Part shown: piece by piece, positions 35,264 to 44,508 of the stretch
Layout of the letters: each line of letters starts with the position of its first letter
Numbering within the stretch: position 1 is the stretch's first letter
Source of the DNA: Brachycybe producta
Taxonomy: Eukaryota > Arthropoda > Diplopoda > Playtdesmida > Andrognathidae
Assembly (NCBI GenBank): GCA_036925085.1
Contig: JAUPFP010000019.1
Span: 1,245,001-1,309,000, forward strand
DNA length: 64,000 nt
Direction: 5' to 3'
Made by a program: the position numbers and the translations under genes
Notes under the pieces: generated by a model
Seen by the model: the letters and a program-made list of their open reading frames with translations, nothing else
Database searches by the model: none
What the model was told of the DNA's origin: nothing

Positions 35264-35655
35264 TAAGGCAGCTAGGTTTGCTTGTGGCAGGCACAAATTA
35301 CATATAGTGTCACTGAGATGCTTTCAGTACTACAATGGCATAGTTTGGCACATCGCAGGGCTGAGTTAAGTTTGAAATTGTTTGGAAAAATTACACGGGG
35401 CAATTGTCCTAAACAGCAGTCCAGTGATATTCACAAAGCACTATACATGTACAAGGCTGACCACTCTAAGAAAATTAGAGAGATTTTTGCTAGGACAGAT
35501 TCATATTATTGGTCTTTTTTCCCTAGAGTTATAAGACAATGGAACTCTCTTCCTGAGGCAGTGTTGAATGAGGATAATTTTGTTTTGTGGGATTGACATT
35601 TGTATATTCATTTTGTTTTTATATTTGTGCATGTATATGTGCTTGACAATGCTTA
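35264..35655 (+). mobile_element. CR1-type LINE, 3' fragment
   Basis: TTGTGGCAGGCACAAATTA through GCTTGACAATGCTTAA matches 10230-10572 of the LINE at 6052-10646 at high identity, including the ORF2 tail CGxTGAxLSLKLFGKITRG...FPRVIRQWNSLPE. It is better preserved there than in the larger copy. 5'-truncated, as usual for LINEs. Confidence 0.8.
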
Positions 35656-36022
35656 ATCATGAAAGTTGCGATAGTTCACTCTCACGATAGCAACTGTCTA
35701 CACGTCTTGAAGTAACGTGATAGTTCTGTCAAGACAGTGTGACGTCTACTTTACATATGTTTGAGTCAACAATAGTGTTGCCTCTCTCATCCTCCAGAAG
35801 CCAAATTTCCCTACAAAGTGGATATTTCATTACAAGCGGTCACTCAACAACTATTACTATCGCGACAGTACTATCAACTATCTAGTCAAACGAGATAATG
35901 TGATAGTGCTATCGCGACAGTGCGATAGTGACTATCATGTGGTTTTCACAATGATAGTTTTTGCAATAGTTGCTGTCATGACAGCAACTATCGTGACAAC
36001 TATCATCGTGAAAACGGGGCTT
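35656..36022. mobile_element. ACTATC-rich palindromic MITE, second copy
   Basis: It matches the two halves of the MITE split by the LINE at 5841-10904 (GATAGTTCACTCTCAC, TGACAGCAACTATCGTGACA, CATCGTGAAAACGGGGCTTT). Its left end is cut by the LINE fragment. Its right end reaches the stop codon of the zinc-finger/BESS gene. Confidence 0.75.
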
Positions 36023-36378
36023 TAGGCAGGTGATTGATGACTGTTTAACAGATACAAACGCTCTTCCATCAGAACAGCTTGCAGCTTTTCTTGACAAATA
36101 AGTGCTCTGTCAAGGGGCATTTTTCTAAGTTGCACTGCGATGCTTTTACCAAAATAATCGAACTCATCCTCCTCTTTACAATTCAAAGCAATTTTTTGCA
36201 GTTGATTAACATTATTTTCTACTGCAACTATGCTACATGTTCGTTTTTTACTAACACCTGCAGACCTACGTGTTCTGGTCGCACGTGTTGTGGGCCTCTC
36301 TCTCATAGAACCTTGATCTTCCTCCTTGAAGTCCATGGTCAAATTATCTTTTTGAGAACATGAATCCGCAGGCAGAAT
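36022..36378 (-). CDS. Zinc-finger/BESS protein, exon 2 (BESS motif, stop)
   Basis: The acceptor ATTTTTTTTCAG lies before 36378 and the stop codon TAA is at 36024-36022. It encodes a basic Arg/Thr-rich stretch (RERPTTRATRTRRSAGVSKK) and a C-terminal BESS-type motif DEFDYFGKSIAVQLRKMPLD followed by ALICQEKLQAVLMEERL. BESS motifs mediate protein-protein contacts in MADF-BESS and related chromatin proteins. Phase 0 at entry fits exon 1 at 39036-39296, giving a 205-residue protein. The stop codon lies at the very end of a MITE (35656-36022), so the present C-terminus and 3' UTR may be MITE-supplied. Confidence 0.75.
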   Translation of the reverse strand: MLPADSCSQKDNLTMDFKEEDQGSMRERPTTRATRTRRSAGVSKKRTCSIVAVENNVNQLQKIALNCKEEDEFDYFGKSIAVQLRKMPLDRALICQEKLQAVLMEERLYLLNSHQSPA

Positions 36379-36412
36379 CTGAAAAAAAATAAAGAAAGAA
36401 AATAAATTAATG

Positions 36413-36948
36413 TGTAACACCCTGTACTTCAATCTTTTTAGATTCTTTTGTCGTTGCATAGCCTTGGGGTCCCTCCTACCCGAAGTACCCTATTTCCGCC
36501 CCTGCCAAGACACCAAAAAATCAAAATCACATCCTGGTTCAGGTATCGGCGGATGAATACCTGTCGATGCACGGTCCCTGGGGCATGGGTGCACCTGTGA
36601 AGGTGTACACAGGCCCTAGGTTTAAAAGGCCGTGTTTCGATATATTCTGGGCCCATTCTCTGATATCGAAACAATGAAGTCAATCTAACTCATATTATGG
36701 TCCGGTGGCTAAGCACGCCACCTCTTGTAACTCTTCTCTGTTTATTGTATTTGCCATGATTGTATGCAATAAACCAGTAACCGACAATCTGCATTCGTCT
36801 CGCCTGTTTCTACTATTCCTTTCCAGCATCGTCGAGTCAACGGAGTACCAAGGAGAACGACCCCGGCACCATTAGGACTCAGGTTGTATTAAATACTCTC
36901 TCAGTGAACAGCGGTGTCCGCTCTAACTAAGAGAGAATAAACCTTACA
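36413..36948 (+). mobile_element. Solo LTR, family C, copy 1
   Basis: 536 bp, TGTAACACCCTGTACTTC ... AGAATAAACCTTACA, flanked by AATG on both sides (36409-36412 and 36949-36952). It contains TTTAAAAGG and GCAATAAACC, possible TATA and poly(A) signals. Its left edge lies only 34 bp from the 3' splice site of the zinc-finger/BESS gene. Confidence 0.88.
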
Positions 36949-37278
36949 AATGTATAGTATGTGTATTTCAGGTACCGATGAGCAAACAAAAATGGAAAAG
37001 TATTCAATACAGCTTTTAAACTGGATGAAATTTTCCCAATTGCCTAAGGGCAATTGATGGAACGCATGGTATGCGGATGGCGTAAACGATGCCGGAGCGC
37101 TCTTGAAGTGCTCTCTATGTGATGCGCTGGAAAAGAACATTCTACATGTACCTTCGGATGGGGTTTTCTAGCTAATGACGCATTTCCGTTCAGAACAGAT
37201 ATTTTAAAACCGTACAGTAGCACAGCGATACTAACAGAAATCCAAAATATATTTAAATATAGCTTATCAAGAGCACGT

Positions 37279-37640
37279 TGTAACACCCTGCATATCTAGG
37301 TGTCCCCTGGGTCCAGGCTACCAATTTCATCCATTCCTTAATGTGTTCAATAGGAGGACTGGTCCGAATAAACAACTAATTTGATGAAATAATTAATTAT
37401 GGGGGTTGTGCCTTATAACTGATTTTGGTAACCGATAGAATTTTTGAAACGTTGATTCAACATTTAAGTTTTCCAAAAAAAGGCCATAAATTTTCGACTT
37501 GTTCAACGAGTACCCTTGAGAGGGGGCTGTATAAAAGACGGAATTTCCGTACATTACGAAAGCCTCATATGATCCTTTTGTACCCTCTAGCATTCTGTTG
37601 CAAACGTACGAAAACACTACAGACTCTAATTGGTGTAATA
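37279..37640 (+). mobile_element. Possible LTR fragment beginning TGTAACACCCTG
   Basis: TGTAACACCCTGCATATC shares the first 12 bases of families B and C but nothing further, and no clear right edge is seen. Low-confidence relic. Confidence 0.3.
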
Positions 37641-37645
37641 CCTAT

Positions 37646-38181
37646 TGTAACACCCTGTACTTCGCCTTTTATGTATTACCCTAGCCTTGGGATCCCTTGG
37701 GGCCCAAGTGCTGCATTTCCGCCCCTTCTTATACACTCCAAGACCCCCAGCTTTCAAGTCACATCCTGGTTCCGGTATCGGCAGATAGATACCCGTTGAT
37801 GCACCGTCCCTGGGGCATGGGTGCACCTGCGTAGGTGCACAAAGGCCCTACGTATAAAGGTCCGTGCTTCAATATATTCTGGGTCCATTCTCTGATATCG
37901 AAATAATGAAATAACTCATAATATGGTCCGGTGGCTAAGCATGCCACACTTTGTAACTCTTCTATGATTTAATGTATCTGCGATGATTGTGTTCATTAAA
38001 TTAAGTATATCGACAATCTGTATTCATCTCGCCTGTCTCTACTATTCTTTACCAGCATCGTTGTAACCCACGAAATACCAAGGAGAACGACCCCGGCACC
38101 ATTAGGACTCAGGTTGTATAGCACTCTCTCTCTCTCTCTCTTAGCGAACAGCGGTATCCGCTCTAACTAAGAGAGTTTACA
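37646..38181 (+). mobile_element. Solo LTR, family C, copy 2
   Basis: Also 536 bp, TGTAACACCCTGTACTTC ... CTAAGAGAGTTTACA, clearly homologous to 36413-36948 along its whole length with scattered differences and a (CT)n expansion near 38125. The flanks (CTAT and CCTG) do not form a duplication. The 0.7 kb between the copies has no primer-binding site after copy 1, so these are more likely two solo LTRs than one short element. Confidence 0.8.
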
Positions 38182-38555
38182 CCTGAGACCCGTAATAAGT
38201 GCTCTACATTGTTAGATTTTATAGTGTTGTCACCGTATTTTACTGTTGTGATGGTTATTGAAACGTAATATATTTGTATTTTGTTCTATTATATTATGGC
38301 ATATTTGTCTAGGAATTACAGTAACTATATAATGCCCAATACACTTCAAGCCGACAAATGTGCAATATGAGTTCGAAACAATAACACATAAAAAAAAAAC
38401 GCCAGAAAAGCCAGCTTTTGTCAAAACAAAACGAACATGAAACAAGTGTCAGCAGTATTCAAGACAAAAACCACAACGAATTTGTGACAAAACACAATCA
38501 AATTGGTTTTTGTTAAGTTTTTCTAGCTGCACTACGTAGAAGGAAAAGGGGGGAT

Positions 38556-38962
38556 GCTATTTTGATGAACGGTGGAACAAGTCGGAACAACAGTAGGAAC
38601 AGTCGGAAAGTTAGGTTTAGTCAAATTACGCTTGTTGATCAACGAACGGAACGGTCAAAACAATGGACAAATGTGATGAAATAATTTTTTAAAAAATGGA
38701 GGCTGTGCCACCCAGAACCCCTGCAACAAGCTTAATTTGACTAAACCTAACCTTTCAACTGTTGTTCCGAATGTTCCTACCGTTGTTCCGTTCCGACTGT
38801 TCCTACTGTTGTTGCGACTGTTCCTACCGTTGTTCCAAATGTTCCTACCGTTGTTCCGAATGTTCATACCGTTGTTCCAACTGTTCCTACCGTTGTTCCG
38901 TTTCGACAGTTCCTACTGTTGTTCCCACCATTCCGCCATTCATCGAAATAGCACCCCACCCC
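38556..38962. mobile_element. MITE, GGGTGCTATTTTGATGAACGG family, copy 3
   Basis: Left GGGATGCTATTTTGATGAAC and right CATCGAAATAGCACCCC, with TACGTA close to both outer edges. The right half has expanded into a minisatellite of TGTTCCTACCGTTGTTCCGA-type units from about 38757 to 38935. It lies in the intron of the zinc-finger/BESS gene. Confidence 0.8.
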
Positions 38963-39035
38963 CTACGTAAACCGCGCAACTGTAACCGTCCCCACTGTGC
39001 AGTGCGCGGACAAGAATTGCCAAAATGTTGCATAC

Positions 39036-39296
39036 CGTAGTAAACTGTTCATTGTCATCAATGTTTAGAGTTTTGCTTTTGACTTCAAAGTTTTTAATGT
39101 GCTTCAATGTGGCCTTATGTAAGAATAACGCTGATTTGTTGGCATTAGTCAACGTACAAGAACAGGCCGTACAAATCACAGCATAGCGATTGCTTGGGTC
39201 CGGCTTTATCCAATCCTTCAGTTCACTGTCTGTCAGCCATTCCTCACAGAAAGCCTGCTGATACCACGGCTTCACTTTTTTACGCGGAGGCGTCAT
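39036..39296 (-). CDS. Zinc-finger/BESS protein, exon 1 (zinc finger)
   Basis: The ATG at 39296 (CCAATGACG), or an earlier exon joined at the acceptor-like TTTTTATTCCAG before 39331, starts MTPPRKKVKPWYQQAF. The donor is ACTACG|GTATGC after 39036. The motif EEWLTDSELKDWIKPD, then ICTACSC with HKATLKH, is a C2-x14-H-x5-H zinc finger of the kind found in short arthropod and cnidarian proteins that also carry a BESS motif. Phase 0 at exit fits the exon at 36022-36378. Probably a nuclear DNA- or chromatin-binding protein; the function is inferred from the domains only. Confidence 0.75.
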
Positions 39297-39479
39297 TGGC
39301 GTGTTTTTTGACAAAAACAACAGTCCGTTTACCTGGAATAAAAATAATACATCACATATATTTATACATCAATGGTCACTCGATCAACGTCATGGTCAAA
39401 TATACCCAGATTATTGCAAATTTGACATGACAAAAAATACCTTGATAACCAGGATTGCCTGTTCTTTACATGCCTGTCA

Positions 39480-40168
39480 TAATGACTCTTTTGTTTTTGA
39501 TGTTTTGTTCTGAACATTGCTGTTAAACCTAAACATTTAACATGGAAGCCAATGGAGATTTCGATATGTCTGTAAGTTCTTTTGCTTATTTCTTGTAAAT
39601 TATTTGCACAATTATCGTGCAATTTTTAAAAAATAAAGAAAAAAGTATGTAGTTTCACAATCTGACATTGGTTTTTTAATGTCCCTCGTTGTTTGCTTGT
39701 TTTCAACGTTTTATTTTGAACTCTACACTGAATAGTTGACGTGAATTTTTTGAATAACACATGAAAAACAAACAAACAGGAAGAATATTTAATAAAACAA
39801 TGATTAATTATAAAACTACCTATTTATCTTTATTTCTGTATAATTTCACAATAATTGTGCAAGTAATTTACAAGAAATAAGCAAAAGAACTTACCGACTT
39901 ACTGAAATCTCCATTGGCTTCCACGTTAAAAGTTTCGGTTTAATAGCAACGTTCAGAACAAACATCGAAAACAACAAAACGATGTGAAATATTAAAACAC
40001 TAATGCATGAATGTGAAACTACGTACTTTTGTCTTTATTTTTTTAAGAATTCACGAAAATTGGGCGTGTAATTTGCGAGAAAACGGCAAAAAAAAAAACC
40101 ACTGCATTAAAGATTCGTCTGCTAACTTCTTAAGGGGCCATCTTTTAGCCTACTGCCACTAGAGGCGC
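39480..40168. mobile_element. Long-TIR MITE with start-codon mini-exon, copy 2
   Basis: It has the same arms as 26700-27604. The plus-strand mini-exon is at 39542-39571 (ATGGAAGCCAATGGAGATTT ... TCT|GTAAGT). The minus-strand counterpart is at 39924-39895, where the start codon reads GTG. The right end CCTACTGCCACTAGAGGCG is intact and runs into the 159-bp tandem repeat. The outer ~270 bp of the left arm are missing. Confidence 0.75.
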
Positions 40169-40620
40169 GTTGGATATATGGCTCATAATGGCTCATTAAC
40201 CAGTACAGGAGCGCCCTCCGGCGGAGGGCGTGTAGTTTGTTTAAAATGTTTAAGCTCGTAATTTCATTAATTTTGTATATTTTTGGGGGGGAATTATTTT
40301 GCCACTGCCTACTGCCACTAGAGGCGCGTTGGATATATGGCTCATAATGGCTCATTAACCAGTACAGAAGCGCCCTCCGGCGGAGGGCGTGTAGTTTGTT
40401 TAAAATATTTAAGCTCGTAATTTCATTAATTTTGTATATTTTTGGGGGGGAATTATTTTGCCACTGCCTACTGCCACTAGAGGCGCGTTGGATATATGGC
40501 TCATAATGGCTCATTAACCAGTACAGGAGCGCCCTCCGGCGGAGGGCGTGTAGTTTGTTTAAAATGTTTAAGCTCGTAATTTCATTAATTTTGTATATTT
40601 TTGGGGGGGAATTATTTTGT
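40151..40620. repeat. 159-bp tandem repeat, three copies
   Basis: The unit starts at the MITE end (TACTGCCACTAGAGGCGCG), runs through a GC-rich palindrome (GCCCTCCGGCGGAGGGC) and TTTTTGGGGGGGAATTATTTT. Copies start at 40151, 40310 and 40469 and differ by one or two bases, so the expansion is recent. It separates the divergent zinc-finger/BESS and Nup98-like genes and ends 11 bp before the start codon of the latter. The minus-strand ORF through it is a repeat artefact. Confidence 0.92.
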
Positions 40621-40630
40621 TTGGCAGAAA

Positions 40631-41968
40631 ATGGAAAGTAATAAGTTAGTTTTCGGAAGTGCTGCACTTTCAAGACAATTAGCCAGTTCTAATCCAGTGG
40701 AACAACAATCTTCCAGCGGACGTAATCCGGATTCAAATATCAGTTTCTTTTGGAAAAGCACAAGTCCAGCTGCAGGAGCATTTCTTCAAAGGAAAACAGC
40801 TTCTGGTTTTATGTGCATATTTGGAGCTAACAGACAACAGAAAACTAACGTATCTATTTTTGACGAACCTTTAGAACCTTTTCGTGGTATTTCTGCTGGA
40901 AACGAGCCGCAGTTGAATGGAACGTCTTTTGGCAATCAAGAACCAAAGGCTGCACATGAGATTGAAACTATCGGAACACATATTTCGTTCGTTTGTACGA
41001 CCGGCACGGATGTTATCCACAGTAATGGATCCGAAAAGTCCATCAACACACGTCTTCAGTTCATCACCGGGATGAACGAATACGAAAACAAGAGCGTCGA
41101 CGAGCTCAGATTGGAAGATTATATGTTAAACAGAAAGGGGTCTCGAAGTATTAATTTTCGGAACGATTCCGACAAAACGAACCATATCAAAGCGACGAGT
41201 GCGTTACCCATAAGAAACGATAATCCAACTTGGCCGACAACGACGAACACGGTAGCTACGAAAGCTGCAGGTAACATTTTACCATTTGTATGGGTTACTT
41301 TTTTAACGAATAAAATGAAAATGAATGAACCGAAGAAAGTTTCGTTTGGTCCAGTTGCAGATAAAGAGGCCGAAGTCACAAGTTTTGCTAAGAACGGAGA
41401 GTCAAACAACGTTTCAAACGATGCGAAGTTGATGATTCACAATTTGTTCGTACAGATGCAGCGAACTCATATCGGAACCCCTCGAGCATTTCAGTTTCAA
41501 GGGACCTTCTCTATCAACGATCCACTTCCTGCATCGTGGACGGCACGTCATCCTAGAGGTCCTTTCCGTCACGTCATTAATCTCCAATATGACAAAGATT
41601 TCGTCTTAATAGTCGTCGACCTTAAGGCCGAAACTATTTTTTCAATTGATACGTCGGGAAATGAGGTTTCTCCTTTCGTATCGCGTAACTTTGGCCATTT
41701 CGTCTGTTCGTTGTTGCAGCTCTTCTCGCTGGAAACGTTCGTCGTTCTACACGGATATGTTTCACAGAAACTAACACTCGAGCTTCGTACTGCCAGAGCC
41801 TTAATGTTCGTCGAGCGCCTTTTGGTTGGAAATTACTTCGAGACGTGCAGGGATGTAATGACCTACAGAAACGATGTTTTGGTTCGTCTGCGTGGGTCGC
41901 CGGAAGATGTTGCGACTGGCCGTTTGGCTGTCGTTCGTCATTTCGGATGCGAGGCTTTTGAAGATTAG
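40631..41968 (+). CDS. Nup98 GLEBS-containing protein with novel C-terminal half
   Basis: An uninterrupted 445-codon frame from ATG 40631 (GCAGAAAATGG) to TAG 41968. Residues ~1-105 hold sparse FG dipeptides (VFGS, IFGA, SFGN). Residues ~115-173 match the GLEBS (Rae1/Gle2-binding) segment of Nup98: GTHISF, TTGTDVI, then LQFITGMNEYENKSVDELRL and EDYMLNRKG, against vertebrate CITAMKEYESKSLEELRLEDY as I remember it. In Nup98 GLFG repeats and an autoproteolytic domain follow; here neither is seen. Residues ~270-445 form a compact, hydrophobic-rich region (FRHVINLQYDKDFVLIVVDL, HFVCSLLQLFSLETFVVLHG) I cannot assign. TTTGGCAG just upstream could be a splice acceptor. Codon use looks normal, without decay. 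Candidate roles (Rae1 binding, nuclear pore or mRNA export) are inference. Confidence 0.8.
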   Translation: MESNKLVFGSAALSRQLASSNPVEQQSSSGRNPDSNISFFWKSTSPAAGAFLQRKTASGFMCIFGANRQQKTNVSIFDEPLEPFRGISAGNEPQLNGTSFGNQEPKAAHEIETIGTHISFVCTTGTDVIHSNGSEKSINTRLQFITGMNEYENKSVDELRLEDYMLNRKGSRSINFRNDSDKTNHIKATSALPIRNDNPTWPTTTNTVATKAAGNILPFVWVTFLTNKMKMNEPKKVSFGPVADKEAEVTSFAKNGESNNVSNDAKLMIHNLFVQMQRTHIGTPRAFQFQGTFSINDPLPASWTARHPRGPFRHVINLQYDKDFVLIVVDLKAETIFSIDTSGNEVSPFVSRNFGHFVCSLLQLFSLETFVVLHGYVSQKLTLELRTARALMFVERLLVGNYFETCRDVMTYRNDVLVRLRGSPEDVATGRLAVVRHFGCEAFED

Positions 41969-42175
41969 ACGATCACTCTATCTTTGTTTGAACCCAAAAG
42001 TTTCCCATTTTTGTTTGCTTACTAGTCTTATTGTACATATGTTTATCTATTACTTAAGTTGTTTATCTTCTTGCTTTATTTTTTTCTATTATAAAAAAGT
42101 GAAAAAATTGCTTATTTTTATGTACTTGTTTTTAAAGATCTGTGTTTGCATTCATTATATTCATTGCTTTATATA

Positions 42176-42185
42176 AATAAATAAA
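42176..42185 (+). terminator. Poly(A) signals of the Nup98-like gene
   Basis: Overlapping AATAAA hexamers at 42176-42181 and 42180-42185, about 210 bp after the stop codon, in an AT-rich 3' region. Confidence 0.6.
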
Positions 42186-42189
42186 ATAC

Positions 42190-43253
42190 ATAAAAGGAAA
42201 TTGAAAAATGTGTAAACGTATTTTGGGTTTTTAAAGCTCTCGTTAGTTTCACGTGACTAATGCAGCATTGCGGCATTACAGAAGAATGACGTCAAAATTA
42301 TGTCACAGCATGCTCTTTATAGCATAATGCAATGCTTGACAGTAGTTATTTGTTTAGCAGCAAGCTTTGCATTGCGGTACAAGACGCCGGCTGTGGCGTC
42401 CTTGTGTCGCCCCACAGTTGCAGATGCAGCTTGCTTCACACCGACCGCCATTGAAAACAATGGAATGTTTTCAGTGTATTCCACTCTTATAAGTTATGTT
42501 ATGACCGTGATACACCTAGAGTCTTGGCATTTTGAAGATAAACCGGCCCACATATCTTATGTCAACAGCAAACATTTAAACTAATTATTGTGTTTACCAC
42601 GATCTCTTAAATAATTAATCTATAGTCAAAGAAAAATTTTACAGGAGTAATTTTTTTAAAGTATAAATTAAATTATTTACTCAATGCCCACGCATAGTAA
42701 TACCTTGGCAGTGCGAACGCAGGGACGTACTGGCTACGTAATTCTTTGTCGGCAATATCTGGTATCAGTGCTTCGTCTCCCTTCCAATATGTATTTTTAA
42801 GTTGTGAGCGAAGCGAGCCAAAAAGAAAATCAGCAACATTTTTTCAATATAACACCATACATGGAAACACGTATCAAATCGAAGCAATTTTTAAATTTTG
42901 CTAAATGTAAATTTACATTGCACAGTTACGAAAGAGGCTCTTGAGGTCCGCCAATTTTGAGAAGTTCCCGAGGGCGTTACCATTTCTATATGCTTAGGGG
43001 GCTTCTTTCTTAGCTTTGAGAGGCTCCCAGTAGCCTTCCAGGTTTGAGAGGCTTTTTGGATTCCTCGCAGTTTCAAGAACATCCCAACACCTTCCCAATT
43101 TTGTCAGGCTCCTGTTGGGTTGTTTAGCCCAAAATCTTTTTTCAAGTAATACAGTATAGTTAGATGTTGTATATTTTAATGTGCTGTTAAAATTAGCTTT
43201 AATTACAAAAATATAAGTTAAAGTTTTTGAAATACGTATCTAAAAAAATACTA
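42190..43253. other. Spacer with a degenerate GAGGCTCC repeat
   Basis: No gene is supported. From about 42940 to 43115 there is a loose ~35-bp tandem pattern (TTTGAGAGGCTCCCAGTAGC, GTTTGAGAGGCTTTTTGG, TTTTGTCAGGCTCCTGTTGG). Confidence 0.45.
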
Positions 43254-43963
43254 TGTCACGACCCAGTTTTGCTCCTTCTTTAATTAGGAAGAGCGAGACT
43301 GAATCCTGATAGTAAGCAGCCCAGCGGACGACATGAACTTCAGGTAGGGTCACTGTCAACCCCCAGGTGTAGCAGCCTGGGGGGTACTTAATGGCAAAGC
43401 AGCCATTAAGGAGGGACAGTGTAGGATGACCCTGAGAAGTGAGTGGATGTGTGCTGCAGTGATGAATGGCATCCAAGATGGCCACCATAGAAACATCCCT
43501 TTGTTCTTCTGTTGCTGTTTTGGGTGTTCTTTGGTTTTCTCTGCTGAAATCCTTGTTCAGCAGATATCTGTATAATTAATAGTAAGTGTTTATTTATTTG
43601 GAATAAATCCTTTTATATTATTTTAACTACACCGTGTTAAGTTACGTGTCATTATTCTGGAGAAGTATCCGCGGGGAGCGTGGGGTATGCCGGTGGGATT
43701 ATGCCGGCCCTTCACCGTCCTGTTTGGCCGGTACTTCGCGTCGGTTCCACAGTAGGATCCATCGGGGATCTACCGTGGGTCTTGTCGTGGTTCGTCGGTC
43801 TTTTGTCCGGCGACGTGAAGGACTCTGGACCGTCGCTACCCAGGGACACTGTGGAAGCAAGAGGGCAGCTATTGCTGTGATCCTGGCCCCCGACAGAATC
43901 TGGATTCGGTAAGACGGGGCAGTTTTGCTGGGGTATTATAACAAGCCCAGTCGGGTTGTTACA
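43254..43963 (+). mobile_element. Solo LTR, Gypsy-type family A subgroup
   Basis: 710 bp, TGTCACGACCCAGTTTTGCT ... CAGTCGGGTTGTTACA. The flanks ACTA and ACTC are a near 4-bp duplication. The start matches the 5' LTR of the minus-strand Gypsy element (21773 side) and the end matches the relic at 5602. Confidence 0.85.
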
Positions 43964-44508
43964 ACTCAAACAACTCAACAGTGTATAAAAGTAAATGTTT
44001 GACGAACCAGCGCATGGAGGGACCGGCGGAGGGGGCATTTGCCACCTGGGCCAGTACATCCCTGCGGGACTGTAAACTTTTCAGCAGTAGCTTACAAACA
44101 TTTTTGTTTTTTTGTCCCTCAGCTTCTCAGCCCCTCGTTTTCTTTTTCTTGGTTCATTCATTTTCACGACATCTCTTGACTTCTCTTGCCTTGTTCACTC
44201 ACAGTCAATGCGTAACTGACTGAAAATACTTGTTGTGCATATTATTGCACAGTGTGTGTGTGTAACTAGAATAGCCGGTTACTGCACTTGCATTTTGCTG
44301 CAGAATAAACATGTGTTAGAACAGCAAAAATTTTATAAACCCACGTATTTAAGGTTGATACAAAAGCAGGATGTTATTATTCTGTTTATTTGGTTAAATT
44401 TATGTTTTAATCTAATTAAAGTAATATGGATTGAAAATGAGAAATCCTTAAATTTAATTAAAGAAATAAGAAGTACATAGTACTTTTGGAGTTTAATATG
44501 GTGCATTG

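Noticed and set aside
36413-38181. A single complete short LTR element (TRIM) bounded by the two family C LTRs
   Set aside because: Copy 1 has its own AATG duplication and there is no primer-binding site after it; two solo LTRs explain the data better. Kept as a finding because it can be tested.
40122-40673. 183-residue minus-strand ORF with three identical 53-residue blocks
   Set aside because: It is a reading of the 159-bp tandem repeat (159 = 3 x 53). The GC-rich palindrome and MITE end explain the DNA; no protein family is recognised.
41119-41409. 96-residue minus-strand ORF within the Nup98-like gene
   Set aside because: Antisense shadow; the plus-strand frame has the recognisable GLEBS segment.
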